NCBI GenBank assembly: GCA_008501765.1
Contig: QQUE01000002.1
Span: forward strand, 308,336 to 372,335
Direction: 5' to 3'
DNA from: Calditrichota bacterium
GTDB lineage: Bacteria > Zhuqueibacterota > Zhuqueibacteria > Zhuqueibacterales > Geothermadaptataceae
Length of the DNA: 64,000 nt
Below the pieces are notes generated by a model, which searched no databases, was not told the DNA's origin, and worked only from the letters and a program-made list of their open reading frames with translations. The position numbers and the translations under genes were made by a program. Positions 8,951 to 18,290 of the stretch are shown here, piece by piece; the first letter of the stretch is position 1, and each line of letters starts with the position of its first letter.

Positions 8951-11900
8951 CTATCGCAGCAGGTTCAACTTTCTCGTTTGTTCCCAGCGTTGGCGATTTG
9001 AGGTTTTAACATCCATTTTGTAAATATAAACTCCGCTGGCAGCAACACGGCCAAATAGATTGATGCCATTCCATCGTGCCCGATGAATTCCGGCAGCTTG
9101 AAAATCATCGACCAAAGTGATAATTTCCTGGCCGAGAACATTAAAAATCCGCAGCGTCACTTGTGCATTTTCCGGAAGTGCATATTCTATCACAGTTTCG
9201 GCATTAAACGGGTTGGGATAATTTTGACCAAGGGCAAAATCGGTCGCAACTAAAACATCGGGAAAATGGTTTTCCTTGATTTCAGTGATCACATTGTCCG
9301 TCTCCCGATCGGCAATGAGAAAATCAGCAACGGCGCCACGGGGGCCATCACAAATGAGCTCAAAATTACTGGAATCACTGCCAAGGAATCGGTGAATATC
9401 GATCGCCAGACGGCCAAACTGTGGCAGGCGATAGACGGTACCGGCGCCGTAATTTTTATTTATATCTGTCAGCAAATGGACCGGCTGGTCATTGATCACC
9501 AAAGTTATGCGCTCAACACCCAAATTTTCAATGCGCATGTAGCGATCTTGCGGCGGAAGTTTGAAACTATAGAAAAGAGTTTCACCTTGCGGCGCCAGTT
9601 GCAGATAAATGGGATCAACTTCCTCAAAACAGCCAGCCATGTTTTTAACTTTGAAAGTAAATGAGCTGGGTTTATTCATGTCGATGGGCATGCTGGTGAA
9701 ATTAATTCTCTTATCGCCCGGTTGAAAATCATCAAACTCTACGATGCGATTATTAATGCTGACCATTTTCACCCAGTCAAGACCGCTTTCATCATCCCAA
9801 ACCCTGCCTGAAATTTCAGGCAGGTTGTCGAAATTTATTTCCGCCAGTGGTGGTGTTTTATCGAAAAACACAACAATCGAATCCATGCTGGCAGTATTTA
9901 TACCCGTGCCCGAAGCAATTTCACATTTCGCCACAATTGGTAACCAGCCCGGCCGCATTGCAGTTCGAATTGTGAATTCCCCGACGGGTGCAACCCGGGA
10001 TTGACCGTTTACCGTATACCGCAGTTGAGTTGACGCATTTGATCCAATTACTTCAGAAAAAATAATCACATCCACTGAATCGTAATGACAAATCATGCTG
10101 CTGTCTATTGGAGATAATATGGCGATGTTGCACGCCGATTCCTGCTGAAACACTGTTGCCGTATCTGCGGCTTGTGTGATATTTCCATCGCCGTCTGTAA
10201 AAAGTGCGTGTACGCCAATAAAATTAGCCCCGGGAAATAGCGGCACCCACGCCTGCACGATATCCCCGAGGATATTTGTCGGCCGCCCATTTATTTTTGT
10301 GTTCACGGAAACGAAATCTCCTCCACCCCGCCAGCCCAACTTTGCCTTCACCAGGATACTGTCTGCACTAAAAATCTCACCGCTTTCAGGGGAAAGGAGA
10401 TTTACAAATCCTTTAAATCCCTCGTCACAGCGGAAAACAGTAACCGTGTCCGCGCTTTGGGTTATTTGCCCTTCCGCATCGGTGAAAATGCAGTGAATTC
10501 CAAATAGATTCCGATCCATAGGCAGTGCCACAGGATAATTAATGGTGTCCCCGGAAACAGCAACTGGCACCCCGTTAATCGTGCATTGCACTTTGACCGG
10601 CTCCACTGCACCGGTCCAGTTTATAACAGCTTTAAGTTTGACACTATCTTTACAAAAAGTTGCTCCGTCGAATGGGGAAAAAATCGCAACACTGCCGCGG
10701 AAAACTTCGCCTTCGCAACCGAAAACAGTCGTTGTATCGGCTGCCTGTGTTATATTGCCAATCGCGTCGGTAAACTGGCAAAACACGCCCAAAAATGTCG
10801 ATTTCCCATTTTGCCTGGCGATCGTTGCAAATACGGTATCATTTTTTACAACTGCCGGAATGCCATTGATTGTGCAGTTATTTACAACGTTTCCCAGGCC
10901 ACCGTCCGAGCGTGCAATGGCAACAACTTGCAGACTATCTTCACAGATAACTTGGCCACTTTTAGGGTAAAGAATTGAGACTTCGCCTTGAAAAGAGCCT
11001 GAATTGCAGCCAAAAAAGAACGATGTATCCGCTGCTTGTGTTATTTGCCCATCTGTTTCTGTAAAAATGCAATGCACAGCAACGAAATTTTGATCGGGAA
11101 AAACCGGTATTGTAGCACGAATTGTATCTGCCACCCAGATAGCTGTTTGGCCATTAATTGTGCATTCGGCAGTAACCGGCTCTCTGCCTCCCGTAAATTT
11201 TGCAAGTGCGACAACCTGAATTGAATCTGAACAAATCTCACTTTGTGTATCAGGCGATAGCAAAACGGCAAAACTGAGAAATTCTTTCTCCTCACAGGCA
11301 AAAACGGTCAGAGTGTCTGCTGCTTGAATAATATTGCCGTCTGCATCGGTAAAAACAGAATGCAATCCAATAAATGTGGAGTTAGGCAACAACGGAATTG
11401 CCGCGCGCAGGCTGTCATTTTCCATTTTGAGCGGAATGCCATTGATTGTGCCAGTTGCAGAAATCGGGCGGGTTCCACCATCAAACACCACGGAAGCAAT
11501 CACATTAATGCTATCACCGCACACTGAGTCGCCGGCTGCCGGAGAGTGAATTGTCACTGCGGACTTAAAATTATCACATTTTTGCACCGTGGAGACATCG
11601 GAGCAAAAAGATTGTTTGCCGCCTGCATCAGTAAATGCCGCGTAGGCTGCGATCAGGGTCGACTCCCAGCTCAAAGGTATTTTTGCCCGCAACGTGTCAC
11701 CGGTAATTAGTGCCGGCACCCCATTTATTGCCCCTTCAACCTGAAAAGGAGCGACGCCACCCGAGACTTCGACAACAGCCACAACTTCAATGCTGTCCAG
11801 ACAGATGGAGGCATCATCGTAGGGCCAGATTATTTCTATTTGGCTCTGCAGCGCCTCACATTTTTCAATATACAACGTATCTACGAAATGGGTTAAATTG

Positions 11901-13150
11901 CCCGCTGCATCGCTGATTTGGCTGTATACTCCGATGAATGTTGTATCTGCCAATATAGGCACCTGAGCTCGAATTGTGTCGCCGGAGACGATTGCGGGGA
12001 AATCGTTGATTGTGGCATGAAATGAGTAAGGCGCCAACCCACCCTGCACGTTATGAACTGCGGTGACAAGCACGCTGTCACCACAGATTACTTCCCGGTT
12101 TTCAGGGGTTAAAATAGTAAAATCAGCTTCCAAGGGCGGACAAATTTGGACTGAAACAGTGTCTGCACTCTGGTGGATATTTCCAAGGGAATCGGTAAAA
12201 ATGCAGTGCACACCGATGAAGGTTTCATCCGATACTATCGGGACAGTGGCTCGCAATGTATCGCCCGAGAAAACAATTTCGCTGCCATTTATAGTGCATT
12301 CTTTAGTTACCGGTCCCACGCCACCGGAAGATTGAACAAGAACCAAAACCTCAACATTTTCACCGCAAACCAAGCTCTGGGGCAGCGGCGACAGAATAGC
12401 GACGGAACTGGTTAGCGGATCGCAGTTATTGACAAAGATAATATCCGTTGCTTCGGCTTCATTGCCTTCAGCGTCGGTAAAAATACAAGTTGTGCCAATG
12501 AGCGGAACTGCACCGTTCATCACAATCCTTGCGCGTAAAGTATCACCATCTACCCGGGCCGGGAATCCGTTAATGTAACATTCTGTGATAATTTCAGGTA
12601 CGCCGCCGCTGGCAAAACCAACAACAACCACATCGACGCTGTCATCACAGATAAACGCATTCTCCTGCGGTGAAATAATTTTTGCCGAACCTGTTAATGG
12701 TCCACATTTTTCTACCACAACCGTATCTGCGCACTGACTGACATTTCCAGCATCATCAGTAAAAATGCAATGAATTCCAATGAGATTTTCACCAGCGAGC
12801 AATGGGATAAATGATTTCAGCGTATCCTGTTGTAAAAGTACACTCTTGCCATTTATCGTGCATTGTGCAGAGTAAGGAGCAATGCCACCCTGGACAAACG
12901 ATTTTACGACAACTTTAATGCTGTCAGCGCATGTCAAAGTTCTGTTTTCAGGCGAGAGAATCTGTAACGAACATTCAAATGCAGATAAGTTTGCAGGCTG
13001 GAGGCGCATAATTTCACTTGAATCAGCGCTGGTAATTTTATTGGTTTCCTTCTCTTTTTCTGCCTGTAAATTGGTTACCGGGAAAAGAAAAAATAAGAGA
13101 GGAAGCATATTAAGTAGCACATATTTATCTAACATTAGCCGTTGGATCAT
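8951..13150 (-). CDS. Giant secreted repeat protein with C-terminal T9SS sorting domain
   Basis: A protein of about 1,399 residues. The start is the ATG at 13150, which has GGAG six bases upstream; the GTG at 13180 lies upstream of that site and is less likely. A signal peptide (LLNMLPLLFFLFPVTNLQA) is followed by ten clear tandem repeats of about 82-97 residues plus one diverged repeat. Each has the pattern C-x-DS..V, GG, TING, D(T/S)..A, GVHCIFTD, ADT and V-x-x-C, and probably forms an Ig-like fold. The C-terminus (ALGQNYPNPFN, FNVLGQEI, ASGVYIYKM) is a FlgD-like type IX sorting domain. It is probably exported and cell-surface attached or released; a role in adhesion is inference. It has no same-strand operon partner. 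Confidence 0.88.
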   Translation of the reverse strand: MIQRLMLDKYVLLNMLPLLFFLFPVTNLQAEKEKETNKITSADSSEIMRLQPANLSAFECSLQILSPENRTLTCADSIKVVVKSFVQGGIAPYSAQCTINGKSVLLQQDTLKSFIPLLAGENLIGIHCIFTDDAGNVSQCADTVVVEKCGPLTGSAKIISPQENAFICDDSVDVVVVGFASGGVPEIITECYINGFPARVDGDTLRARIVMNGAVPLIGTTCIFTDAEGNEAEATDIIFVNNCDPLTSSVAILSPLPQSLVCGENVEVLVLVQSSGGVGPVTKECTINGSEIVFSGDTLRATVPIVSDETFIGVHCIFTDSLGNIHQSADTVSVQICPPLEADFTILTPENREVICGDSVLVTAVHNVQGGLAPYSFHATINDFPAIVSGDTIRAQVPILADTTFIGVYSQISDAAGNLTHFVDTLYIEKCEALQSQIEIIWPYDDASICLDSIEVVAVVEVSGGVAPFQVEGAINGVPALITGDTLRAKIPLSWESTLIAAYAAFTDAGGKQSFCSDVSTVQKCDNFKSAVTIHSPAAGDSVCGDSINVIASVVFDGGTRPISATGTINGIPLKMENDSLRAAIPLLPNSTFIGLHSVFTDADGNIIQAADTLTVFACEEKEFLSFAVLLSPDTQSEICSDSIQVVALAKFTGGREPVTAECTINGQTAIWVADTIRATIPVFPDQNFVAVHCIFTETDGQITQAADTSFFFGCNSGSFQGEVSILYPKSGQVICEDSLQVVAIARSDGGLGNVVNNCTINGIPAVVKNDTVFATIARQNGKSTFLGVFCQFTDAIGNITQAADTTTVFGCEGEVFRGSVAIFSPFDGATFCKDSVKLKAVINWTGAVEPVKVQCTINGVPVAVSGDTINYPVALPMDRNLFGIHCIFTDAEGQITQSADTVTVFRCDEGFKGFVNLLSPESGEIFSADSILVKAKLGWRGGGDFVSVNTKINGRPTNILGDIVQAWVPLFPGANFIGVHALFTDGDGNITQAADTATVFQQESACNIAILSPIDSSMICHYDSVDVIIFSEVIGSNASTQLRYTVNGQSRVAPVGEFTIRTAMRPGWLPIVAKCEIASGTGINTASMDSIVVFFDKTPPLAEINFDNLPEISGRVWDDESGLDWVKMVSINNRIVEFDDFQPGDKRINFTSMPIDMNKPSSFTFKVKNMAGCFEEVDPIYLQLAPQGETLFYSFKLPPQDRYMRIENLGVERITLVINDQPVHLLTDINKNYGAGTVYRLPQFGRLAIDIHRFLGSDSSNFELICDGPRGAVADFLIADRETDNVITEIKENHFPDVLVATDFALGQNYPNPFNAETVIEYALPENAQVTLRIFNVLGQEIITLVDDFQAAGIHRARWNGINLFGRVAASGVYIYKMDVKTSNRQRWEQTRKLNLLR

Positions 13151-13580
13151 CAAAAACTCCATCACATTTCGCGCACGCACAAAGAATATTCATAATATTC
13201 AAATCGCATTTATCTCTATTAGTTTTCGACAGAAACAGTAAATATGTTAATTTTTCAACACAGGTTTGAACTTATTTTACCATCTTGTATTCAGAGTGGA
13301 CCCGCCTCATCGATCATTTTTCAGGATTAGGAAATTTTAAAGGAAGGAAGCTCGATTTCTCAATCTTCATAATTCACGATAAGGCTAATAATAAGAGTGA
13401 AATTTGAAATTCAATAAGCAGGAATTTTTAGCGGTGATTTAGTGTTTGCAAACGCCAAATCATTTTTTTATCAAATCGAAAAATTTGTCAATTCTTAACG
13501 GAAATAAGCCTTGAAACTAAGAATTGAAATAAATACATTGGCAAACTTTATTCGACCGAATTGAGCAAAATGAGGAAAAA
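13151..13580. other. Intergenic region between divergent genes
   Basis: This region separates the minus-strand giant protein gene from the plus-strand yggX gene and should hold both promoters. It is AT-rich. I see no gene, no strong hairpin and no clear operator. Confidence 0.4.
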
Positions 13581-13853
13581 ATGGCAAGTACAGTTTTTTG
13601 TGTAAAATTAGGCAAAGAGGGTGAAAGCCTTGCGGAGCCGCCACAGCCGGGTGAACTCGGTCAACGAATTTTTGAAAATGTCTCAAAAGAAGCGTGGCAG
13701 ATGTGGATCACCCACCAGGTGATGATCATTAATGAGTACCGAATGAATTTGGCAGACCCCAAAGCACAGCAATTTCTCGATCAGGAGATGGAAAAATACT
13801 TCTTCGGCGAGGGCTCGATGCTGCCACCGGACTTTGTTGCTGAAGAAAAGTAG
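13581..13853 (+). CDS. yggX: YggX-type Fe(II)-trafficking / oxidative protection protein
   Basis: A 90-residue cytoplasmic protein that matches YggX along its whole length. It has the N-terminal FCVKL segment with the conserved Cys, PGELGQRIFENVSKEAW, the helix THQVMIINEYRMNLADPKA, and the LDQEMEKYFFGEG end. YggX proteins are linked to iron trafficking and protection of Fe-S clusters against oxidation, mostly in proteobacteria, so its presence here may reflect transfer or a wider family distribution. AGGAAAAA precedes the ATG. It is followed by a separate ClpP gene and is probably its own unit. Confidence 0.88.
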   Translation: MASTVFCVKLGKEGESLAEPPQPGELGQRIFENVSKEAWQMWITHQVMIINEYRMNLADPKAQQFLDQEMEKYFFGEGSMLPPDFVAEEK

Positions 13854-14033
13854 GCCGGGAAATTATATCCGGATAAATCAGCACCATTTATCCCAATTCG
13901 AATATTACAAAAACTTGCCATCTGCAGGCAACTCATATTTTTGTATATTAATCACTTATTCTTTTAATTTTTAAGTCGAAATTTGACAATATATCTTTCG
14001 CGCCACTTTAGGATAAAAAACCAAGGAGTTTCT

Positions 14034-14633
14034 ATGTATTTCTTCGATGCCGAGGAAAAAGAAAACAATAACAAGGATGATATTAAAAAGAACAAATCGA
14101 TTTCTGAAAAGCTCTTTGAAGCGCGAGCCGTATTTTTATGTGGTGAGATCAATCAGAAAGTTGCCAAAGAAACGATGATGATGCTGACAGCGTTGGCCGC
14201 AGATTCAGACGATCCGATCACGATTTACCTCAATTCTCAAGGTGGTCACGTTGAATCGGGTGATACAATTCATGATATGATTCGTTTTATCAAACCACGG
14301 GTGCGCATCGTTGGAACCGGGTGGGTTGCCAGCGCCGGAACGCATATATATTTATCCGTGCCGAAAAAGGACCGTTTGAGTTTGCCAAACACGCGATTTC
14401 TGATTCACCAACCGATGGGCGGTGTTGGGGGACAGGCCACGGATATCGATATTGAAGCTCAGGAAATCGTCAAAATGCGGCAGCGGTTGAACGAAATTAT
14501 CGCCAAAGAGACCGGACAACCACTGGAAAAAGTGAAAAAGGATACGGACAGAAATTACTGGATGTCTGCTGAAGAAGCAATTGAGTATGGAATTGCCGGT
14601 AAGATTATCAATTCAATTGCTGATTTAAAATAA
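14034..14633 (+). CDS. clpP: ClpP-family serine protease
   Basis: A 199-residue S14 peptidase. The start at 14034 has AAGGAG nine bases upstream; an upstream in-frame codon at 13983 has no such site. The catalytic residues are visible: Ser in VASAGTH (about 98), His in FLIHQPMGG (about 123) and Asp in KKDTDRNYW (about 171). The family signature YLNSQGGHVESGD and GQATDIDIEAQEI are also present. The Ser loop reads WVASAGTHIYLS rather than the usual ASMGAFLL, and there is an acidic/lysine-rich N-terminus, so it may be a second, specialised ClpP rather than the main housekeeping one. No clpX lies nearby. A terminator follows. Confidence 0.9.
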   Translation: MYFFDAEEKENNNKDDIKKNKSISEKLFEARAVFLCGEINQKVAKETMMMLTALAADSDDPITIYLNSQGGHVESGDTIHDMIRFIKPRVRIVGTGWVASAGTHIYLSVPKKDRLSLPNTRFLIHQPMGGVGGQATDIDIEAQEIVKMRQRLNEIIAKETGQPLEKVKKDTDRNYWMSAEEAIEYGIAGKIINSIADLK

Positions 14634-14655
14634 GATAATTTTACATTCGTTTTAC

Positions 14656-14688
14656 GCCGCTTTTGAACTTTTAAAGGCGGCTTTTTTT
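14656..14688 (+). terminator. Intrinsic terminator after clpP
   Basis: A hairpin GCCGCTTTT / AAAGGCGGC is followed by a run of seven T, 22 bases after the clpP stop codon. Confidence 0.8.
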
Positions 14689-15111
14689 ATGCTATTTCCA
14701 TCAGGGGCCATGCAAAGGGCGAATTTTTTCCTCTTATTTAATCATATCGCACCGAAAAGGGCTTCCATTCTCCTTTTTTTCAAGTTTCGTTCTTCTTTAC
14801 TTGAACTTTAAGTTCATTTTGCAGTTATTGAAGCTGCTGTTAACAGGCGGGTCTATACGCATTTTTCGGAGGGCTTTCACCCCTGATATTTTGCGCCTCC
14901 AGCCATAAACTCTCACAGCCTTTCAACCCGCGCTGTCGACAAGAAAATTTTCCGACACCCCGCGCTTGCAGAATAATCAAAAAAAATACTTCACCATCTT
15001 TAAAATTATGTAACTGCCACCGGATAAACGGAAAACTGTACGATAAATAGAGCATCGAGTGAGAAACAAATCGACAATCGCAGTATTAATTTGAATAATA
15101 TAGAGGATTAA
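14689..15111. repeat. Intergenic tract with repeat-like palindrome
   Basis: No gene is seen. The part 14829-14960 begins AACAGGCGGGTCTATACGCA, close to the inverted end of the 546-669 element. It contains the arms GCGCTGTCG / CGACA..CGC around GAAAATTTTC. It is best read as a degenerate member of a dispersed repeat family. Confidence 0.4.
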
Positions 15112-15618
15112 ATGCAACATATTGATAATGATACGATTGAACAGATATGGGAATCAATGAATTACCTCACCATCGATGAGAGTATGATTCTGGTGAATCA
15201 GATGACGAAGGAGCACCCGCTCATTGTCGCTTACCTGATGACCGCTGGTGAGGACATGCTTTCAAAGGATGAACGTGAACTTTTGATATATTTGGGGATG
15301 GTTGTTTGGAAAATAATGACGCAACTTTCGGGGCCGTTACCCGCCGTAACCAATGAAACTCTGGAAGCTGCTGAAGACCGCAATATTCAAATGCTCGAAT
15401 ACCTCGAAGGTGAGCCGGAAGAAGAGTTCCTTAACACCGTCGGTGTCTTGATCGAAAATTATAACCAATCCGAGATTTTACGCTACGTCGTTGAAGCAAT
15501 AATCGAAGATGATGATGATTCTGTTTATATTGGCGATGAAGCGAAAGGAACAATGTTACTGTGCATTAAAACAGTAATCGATTCCTTTGATACAATCGAA
15601 GCTGAAAAGGTTGCCTGA
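15112..15618 (+). CDS. Acidic helical protein, unknown
   Basis: A 168-residue, strongly acidic protein with no signal peptide or membrane helix. It is mostly helical by composition and has an acidic stretch EDDDDSVY near residue 125. GAGG seven bases before the ATG supports the start. I do not recognise a family. The gene is intact, of normal codon use, and stands alone between clpP and an esterase gene on the same strand. Confidence 0.75.
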   Translation: MQHIDNDTIEQIWESMNYLTIDESMILVNQMTKEHPLIVAYLMTAGEDMLSKDERELLIYLGMVVWKIMTQLSGPLPAVTNETLEAAEDRNIQMLEYLEGEPEEEFLNTVGVLIENYNQSEILRYVVEAIIEDDDDSVYIGDEAKGTMLLCIKTVIDSFDTIEAEKVA

Positions 15619-15737
15619 TAATTTTTCTACTTTTCGGCTAATTGTGCAATCCATTTTGAAAAGATTTTTTGATAAAAATTATGCAGGAATTAACGCCAGC
15701 GACACTTTACCCTCTTTAAAATTACAAGTTTCGTTTT

Positions 15738-16598
15738 ATGGATCGAACCAGGCTGTTTTTCATTCTCCTTTTTCTTTCTTCTTTTCTTTTTCCCAACTGC
15801 GAAAAATTAGAAAATTTTGCCAAGGGACAAAAACGCCTCGAATATGTTCGCTCTCGGGAAATGCAACTGCTCATTCCCACATCTGTAATCCTGCCCGAAG
15901 AATATTATAAATCCCCTGATGTAGAAAATAAAAGATACCCGGTTATTATTCTTCTGCATGGTTTCGGTGGTGATCATGCACAATGGCCGAGAATTGCCGA
16001 TTTAAAAAAAATAGCCAATAACACACAGGTTATCTTCGTTTGCCCGGATGCGGGATACGATTCATGGTATTTTGATTCGCTCTTCGAATCGTCGAAATTA
16101 TACTACGAAAGGCATATAATTCAGGAAGTTATAACCCACATCGACACAAGTTATCGCACACTTGGAGCGCAGGGTCGCGCGATAACAGGCTTGAGCATGG
16201 GGGGGCACGGCGCTTTGCGATTTATTTCGTTGTATCCTGACAGCTTTGTGGCAGCGGGAAGTATGAGCGGTATTTTGGATTTGCGCGTCTTTCCGCTCAG
16301 CTGGAATATTGCCAAAAGACTCGGCCCGTTTAAGGATTTTCCGCATCGATGGAAAACGCACAGCAGTATCAATTTACTGTCACGGTTAAAAGGACAAAAA
16401 AAGGGGATAATTATTGCTTGCGGTACGGATGATTTTGCCTTGGCTGTGAATCGTGCATACCGGGATTCGGCTGCCGTACATGAAGTAGAAATCAGCTATA
16501 CCGAAGCAACCGGCGGCCACACACAGAAGTTTTGGAAAGACCATCTGTCAAATCAGGTCCAGTTCCTGAAGAAGTATTTACTCCCCTCCGCAGAATAG
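15738..16598 (+). CDS. Exported alpha/beta-hydrolase esterase (Esterase D/Ig85-type)
   Basis: A 286-residue protein with an N-terminal hydrophobic export signal ending in FPNC, a poor lipobox. The fold signature VIILLHGFGGDHAQW forms the oxyanion region. The nucleophile is in GLSMGGHGAL (Ser about 150), an Asp is likely in CGTDDFALA, and the catalytic His is in GGHTQKFWKDH. This family hydrolyses carboxyl esters; members include esterase D, feruloyl esterases and mycolyltransferases. The substrate cannot be told from sequence. It acts outside the cytoplasm. It lies about 140 bases before the symporter gene, with no sign of coupling. Confidence 0.85.
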   Translation: MDRTRLFFILLFLSSFLFPNCEKLENFAKGQKRLEYVRSREMQLLIPTSVILPEEYYKSPDVENKRYPVIILLHGFGGDHAQWPRIADLKKIANNTQVIFVCPDAGYDSWYFDSLFESSKLYYERHIIQEVITHIDTSYRTLGAQGRAITGLSMGGHGALRFISLYPDSFVAAGSMSGILDLRVFPLSWNIAKRLGPFKDFPHRWKTHSSINLLSRLKGQKKGIIIACGTDDFALAVNRAYRDSAAVHEVEISYTEATGGHTQKFWKDHLSNQVQFLKKYLLPSAE

Positions 16599-16740
16599 CC
16601 TGGCAATCGTCAGCTTGTTCGAAAGTATTTGCGATTGATGCTATAGTTATTATTTTATTCAACTTAGACAAACACATTCCTGCAAACGGTCGAACGGACT
16701 TTAATCAATTCACATTTCGCGGTGATTGAGGAGAATTTTC

Positions 16741-18039
16741 ATGAAATTGAAACTGCATTGGAAAATTATAATCGGTATGGTTTTGGGGCTGATTTACGGA
16801 ATCGTCGCTGCCATGAGCGGCTGGGGCGCCTTTACCAACGCCTGGATTGCGCCATTTGGAACAATATTTATAAACTTGTTGAAATTGATTGCCATCCCGC
16901 TGGTTCTCGGCTCATTGGTGACCGGGGTGGCTTCTTTATCAGACCTGAAAAAGCTGTCGCGTATCGGCGGGAAAACCATTGCCATTTATCTCACGACAAC
17001 GGCCATCGCTGTGACAATCGGGCTGGTGGTTGTCAACTTCGCGCGGCCTGGTGATAATATTCCTGAAGAAATGCGTGATAAGCTGCAACAGACTTACCAG
17101 CAGGATGTTGAGCTCAAGGCATCCACGGCTGAAGCGGTGAAAGAACGCGGGCCATTGCAGCCGCTGGTCGATATGGTTCCCAGCAACTTTTTCGGGTCAG
17201 CTGCCAGCAACCGCAACATGCTGCAGGTCGTATTTTTTGCTATTTTTCTTGGCATCGGCATTGTCCAGCTACCGGCAAAACAAACAAAAGTTTTTCTGGG
17301 GTTTTTTGAAGGGCTTAATGATGTTATCATAAAAATTGTTGATAATATTATGCTTATGGCGCCCTACGGTGTGTTTGCTCTCATCGCGGATACCATCAAC
17401 GCCATTGCGAAAGACAATATTTCGCAGGTCATCGAGCTTTTGAGTGCGCTTGGTTTTTATTGTATCGTCGTGATTTTCGGGCTGCTAATTCAAACATTGG
17501 TGACATATCCCAGCCTGTTGAAAATATTTTCCAAAATGTCGGTGATCGACTTTTTCAAGGGCATCGCTCCAGCTCAGTTGCTCGCCTTTTCGACAAGCTC
17601 CAGCGGTGCGACCCTACCAGTCACGATGGAGCGCTGCGAACAGAATCTCGGGGTTTCCGAAGAGGTTTCGTCTTTTGTTTTGCCGCTGGGGGCAACGATA
17701 AACATGGATGGCACCGCACTTTACCAGGCTGTCGCAGCCGTTTTTATCTCCCAGGCTCTCGGCATGAGTTTAGGCATTGGCGACCAATTGACGATTATTC
17801 TGACGGCTGTTCTCGCCTCCATCGGCACGGCGGCTGTTCCGGGAGCCGGAATAATTATGCTGGTCATCATTCTTGAAGCGATCCATGTGCCCAGTGCGGG
17901 AATCGCACTCATCCTTGGCGTTGACCGAATTCTCGACATGATGCGCACTGTGACAAACATAACTGGTGATTCATCGGTAGCGGTTTCTGTGGCTGCAACG
18001 GAAGGCCAATTGGGGGAAGTAAATTTGGAAATTGATTAA
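16741..18039 (+). CDS. Dicarboxylate/amino acid:cation symporter (DAACS, GltP-like)
   Basis: A 432-residue inner-membrane transporter with about eight hydrophobic segments and the two re-entrant loops of the family. The signatures STSSSGATLPVTMERC, PLGATINMDGTA and NITGDSSVAVSVAA are visible. DAACS proteins take up C4-dicarboxylates, glutamate or aspartate with Na+ or H+. The start is the ATG at 16741, preceded by GAGGAG; a TTG at 16726 overlaps that ribosome-binding site and is not used. It is a single-gene unit. Confidence 0.92.
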   Translation: MKLKLHWKIIIGMVLGLIYGIVAAMSGWGAFTNAWIAPFGTIFINLLKLIAIPLVLGSLVTGVASLSDLKKLSRIGGKTIAIYLTTTAIAVTIGLVVVNFARPGDNIPEEMRDKLQQTYQQDVELKASTAEAVKERGPLQPLVDMVPSNFFGSAASNRNMLQVVFFAIFLGIGIVQLPAKQTKVFLGFFEGLNDVIIKIVDNIMLMAPYGVFALIADTINAIAKDNISQVIELLSALGFYCIVVIFGLLIQTLVTYPSLLKIFSKMSVIDFFKGIAPAQLLAFSTSSSGATLPVTMERCEQNLGVSEEVSSFVLPLGATINMDGTALYQAVAAVFISQALGMSLGIGDQLTIILTAVLASIGTAAVPGAGIIMLVIILEAIHVPSAGIALILGVDRILDMMRTVTNITGDSSVAVSVAATEGQLGEVNLEID

Positions 18040-18078
18040 TAGATGTGAAAACACGGGTTCGATCTCAAAAGTGCTTAC

Positions 18079-18253
18079 ATTTAGCCTGAAAAACTCTTAT
18101 GCCACCAAGGCTCAAAATTCTAAAAAACAATATTTAAGCACGGTACTGTAAAATTGTTAATATGAAACTTTATTTTAAAATCATCAATAAGACAATATAT
18201 TGTTTATTTCTCTTTTAGAGCCTTTGTGGCAAAACCAGATGAATTAATCAAGT
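18079..18253. repeat. Degenerate palindromic repeat (MITE-like)
   Basis: The inverted repeat TGCCACCAAGGCTC (18100-18113) / GAGCCTTTGTGGCA (18218-18231) matches at 13 of 14 bases. It is flanked by TTAGCCTGAAAAACTC and, on the other side, CCAGATGAATTAATC. The layout recalls the intact element at 36127-36322. It sits between the convergent symporter and histidine kinase genes. Confidence 0.55.
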
Positions 18254-18290
18254 TAGAATCCGTGTTTATTTTCCTGAGCTCTCAAAAACA

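Noticed and set aside
14840-15055. 71-codon minus-strand frame
   Set aside because: Same kind of tract as above; frame open by chance.
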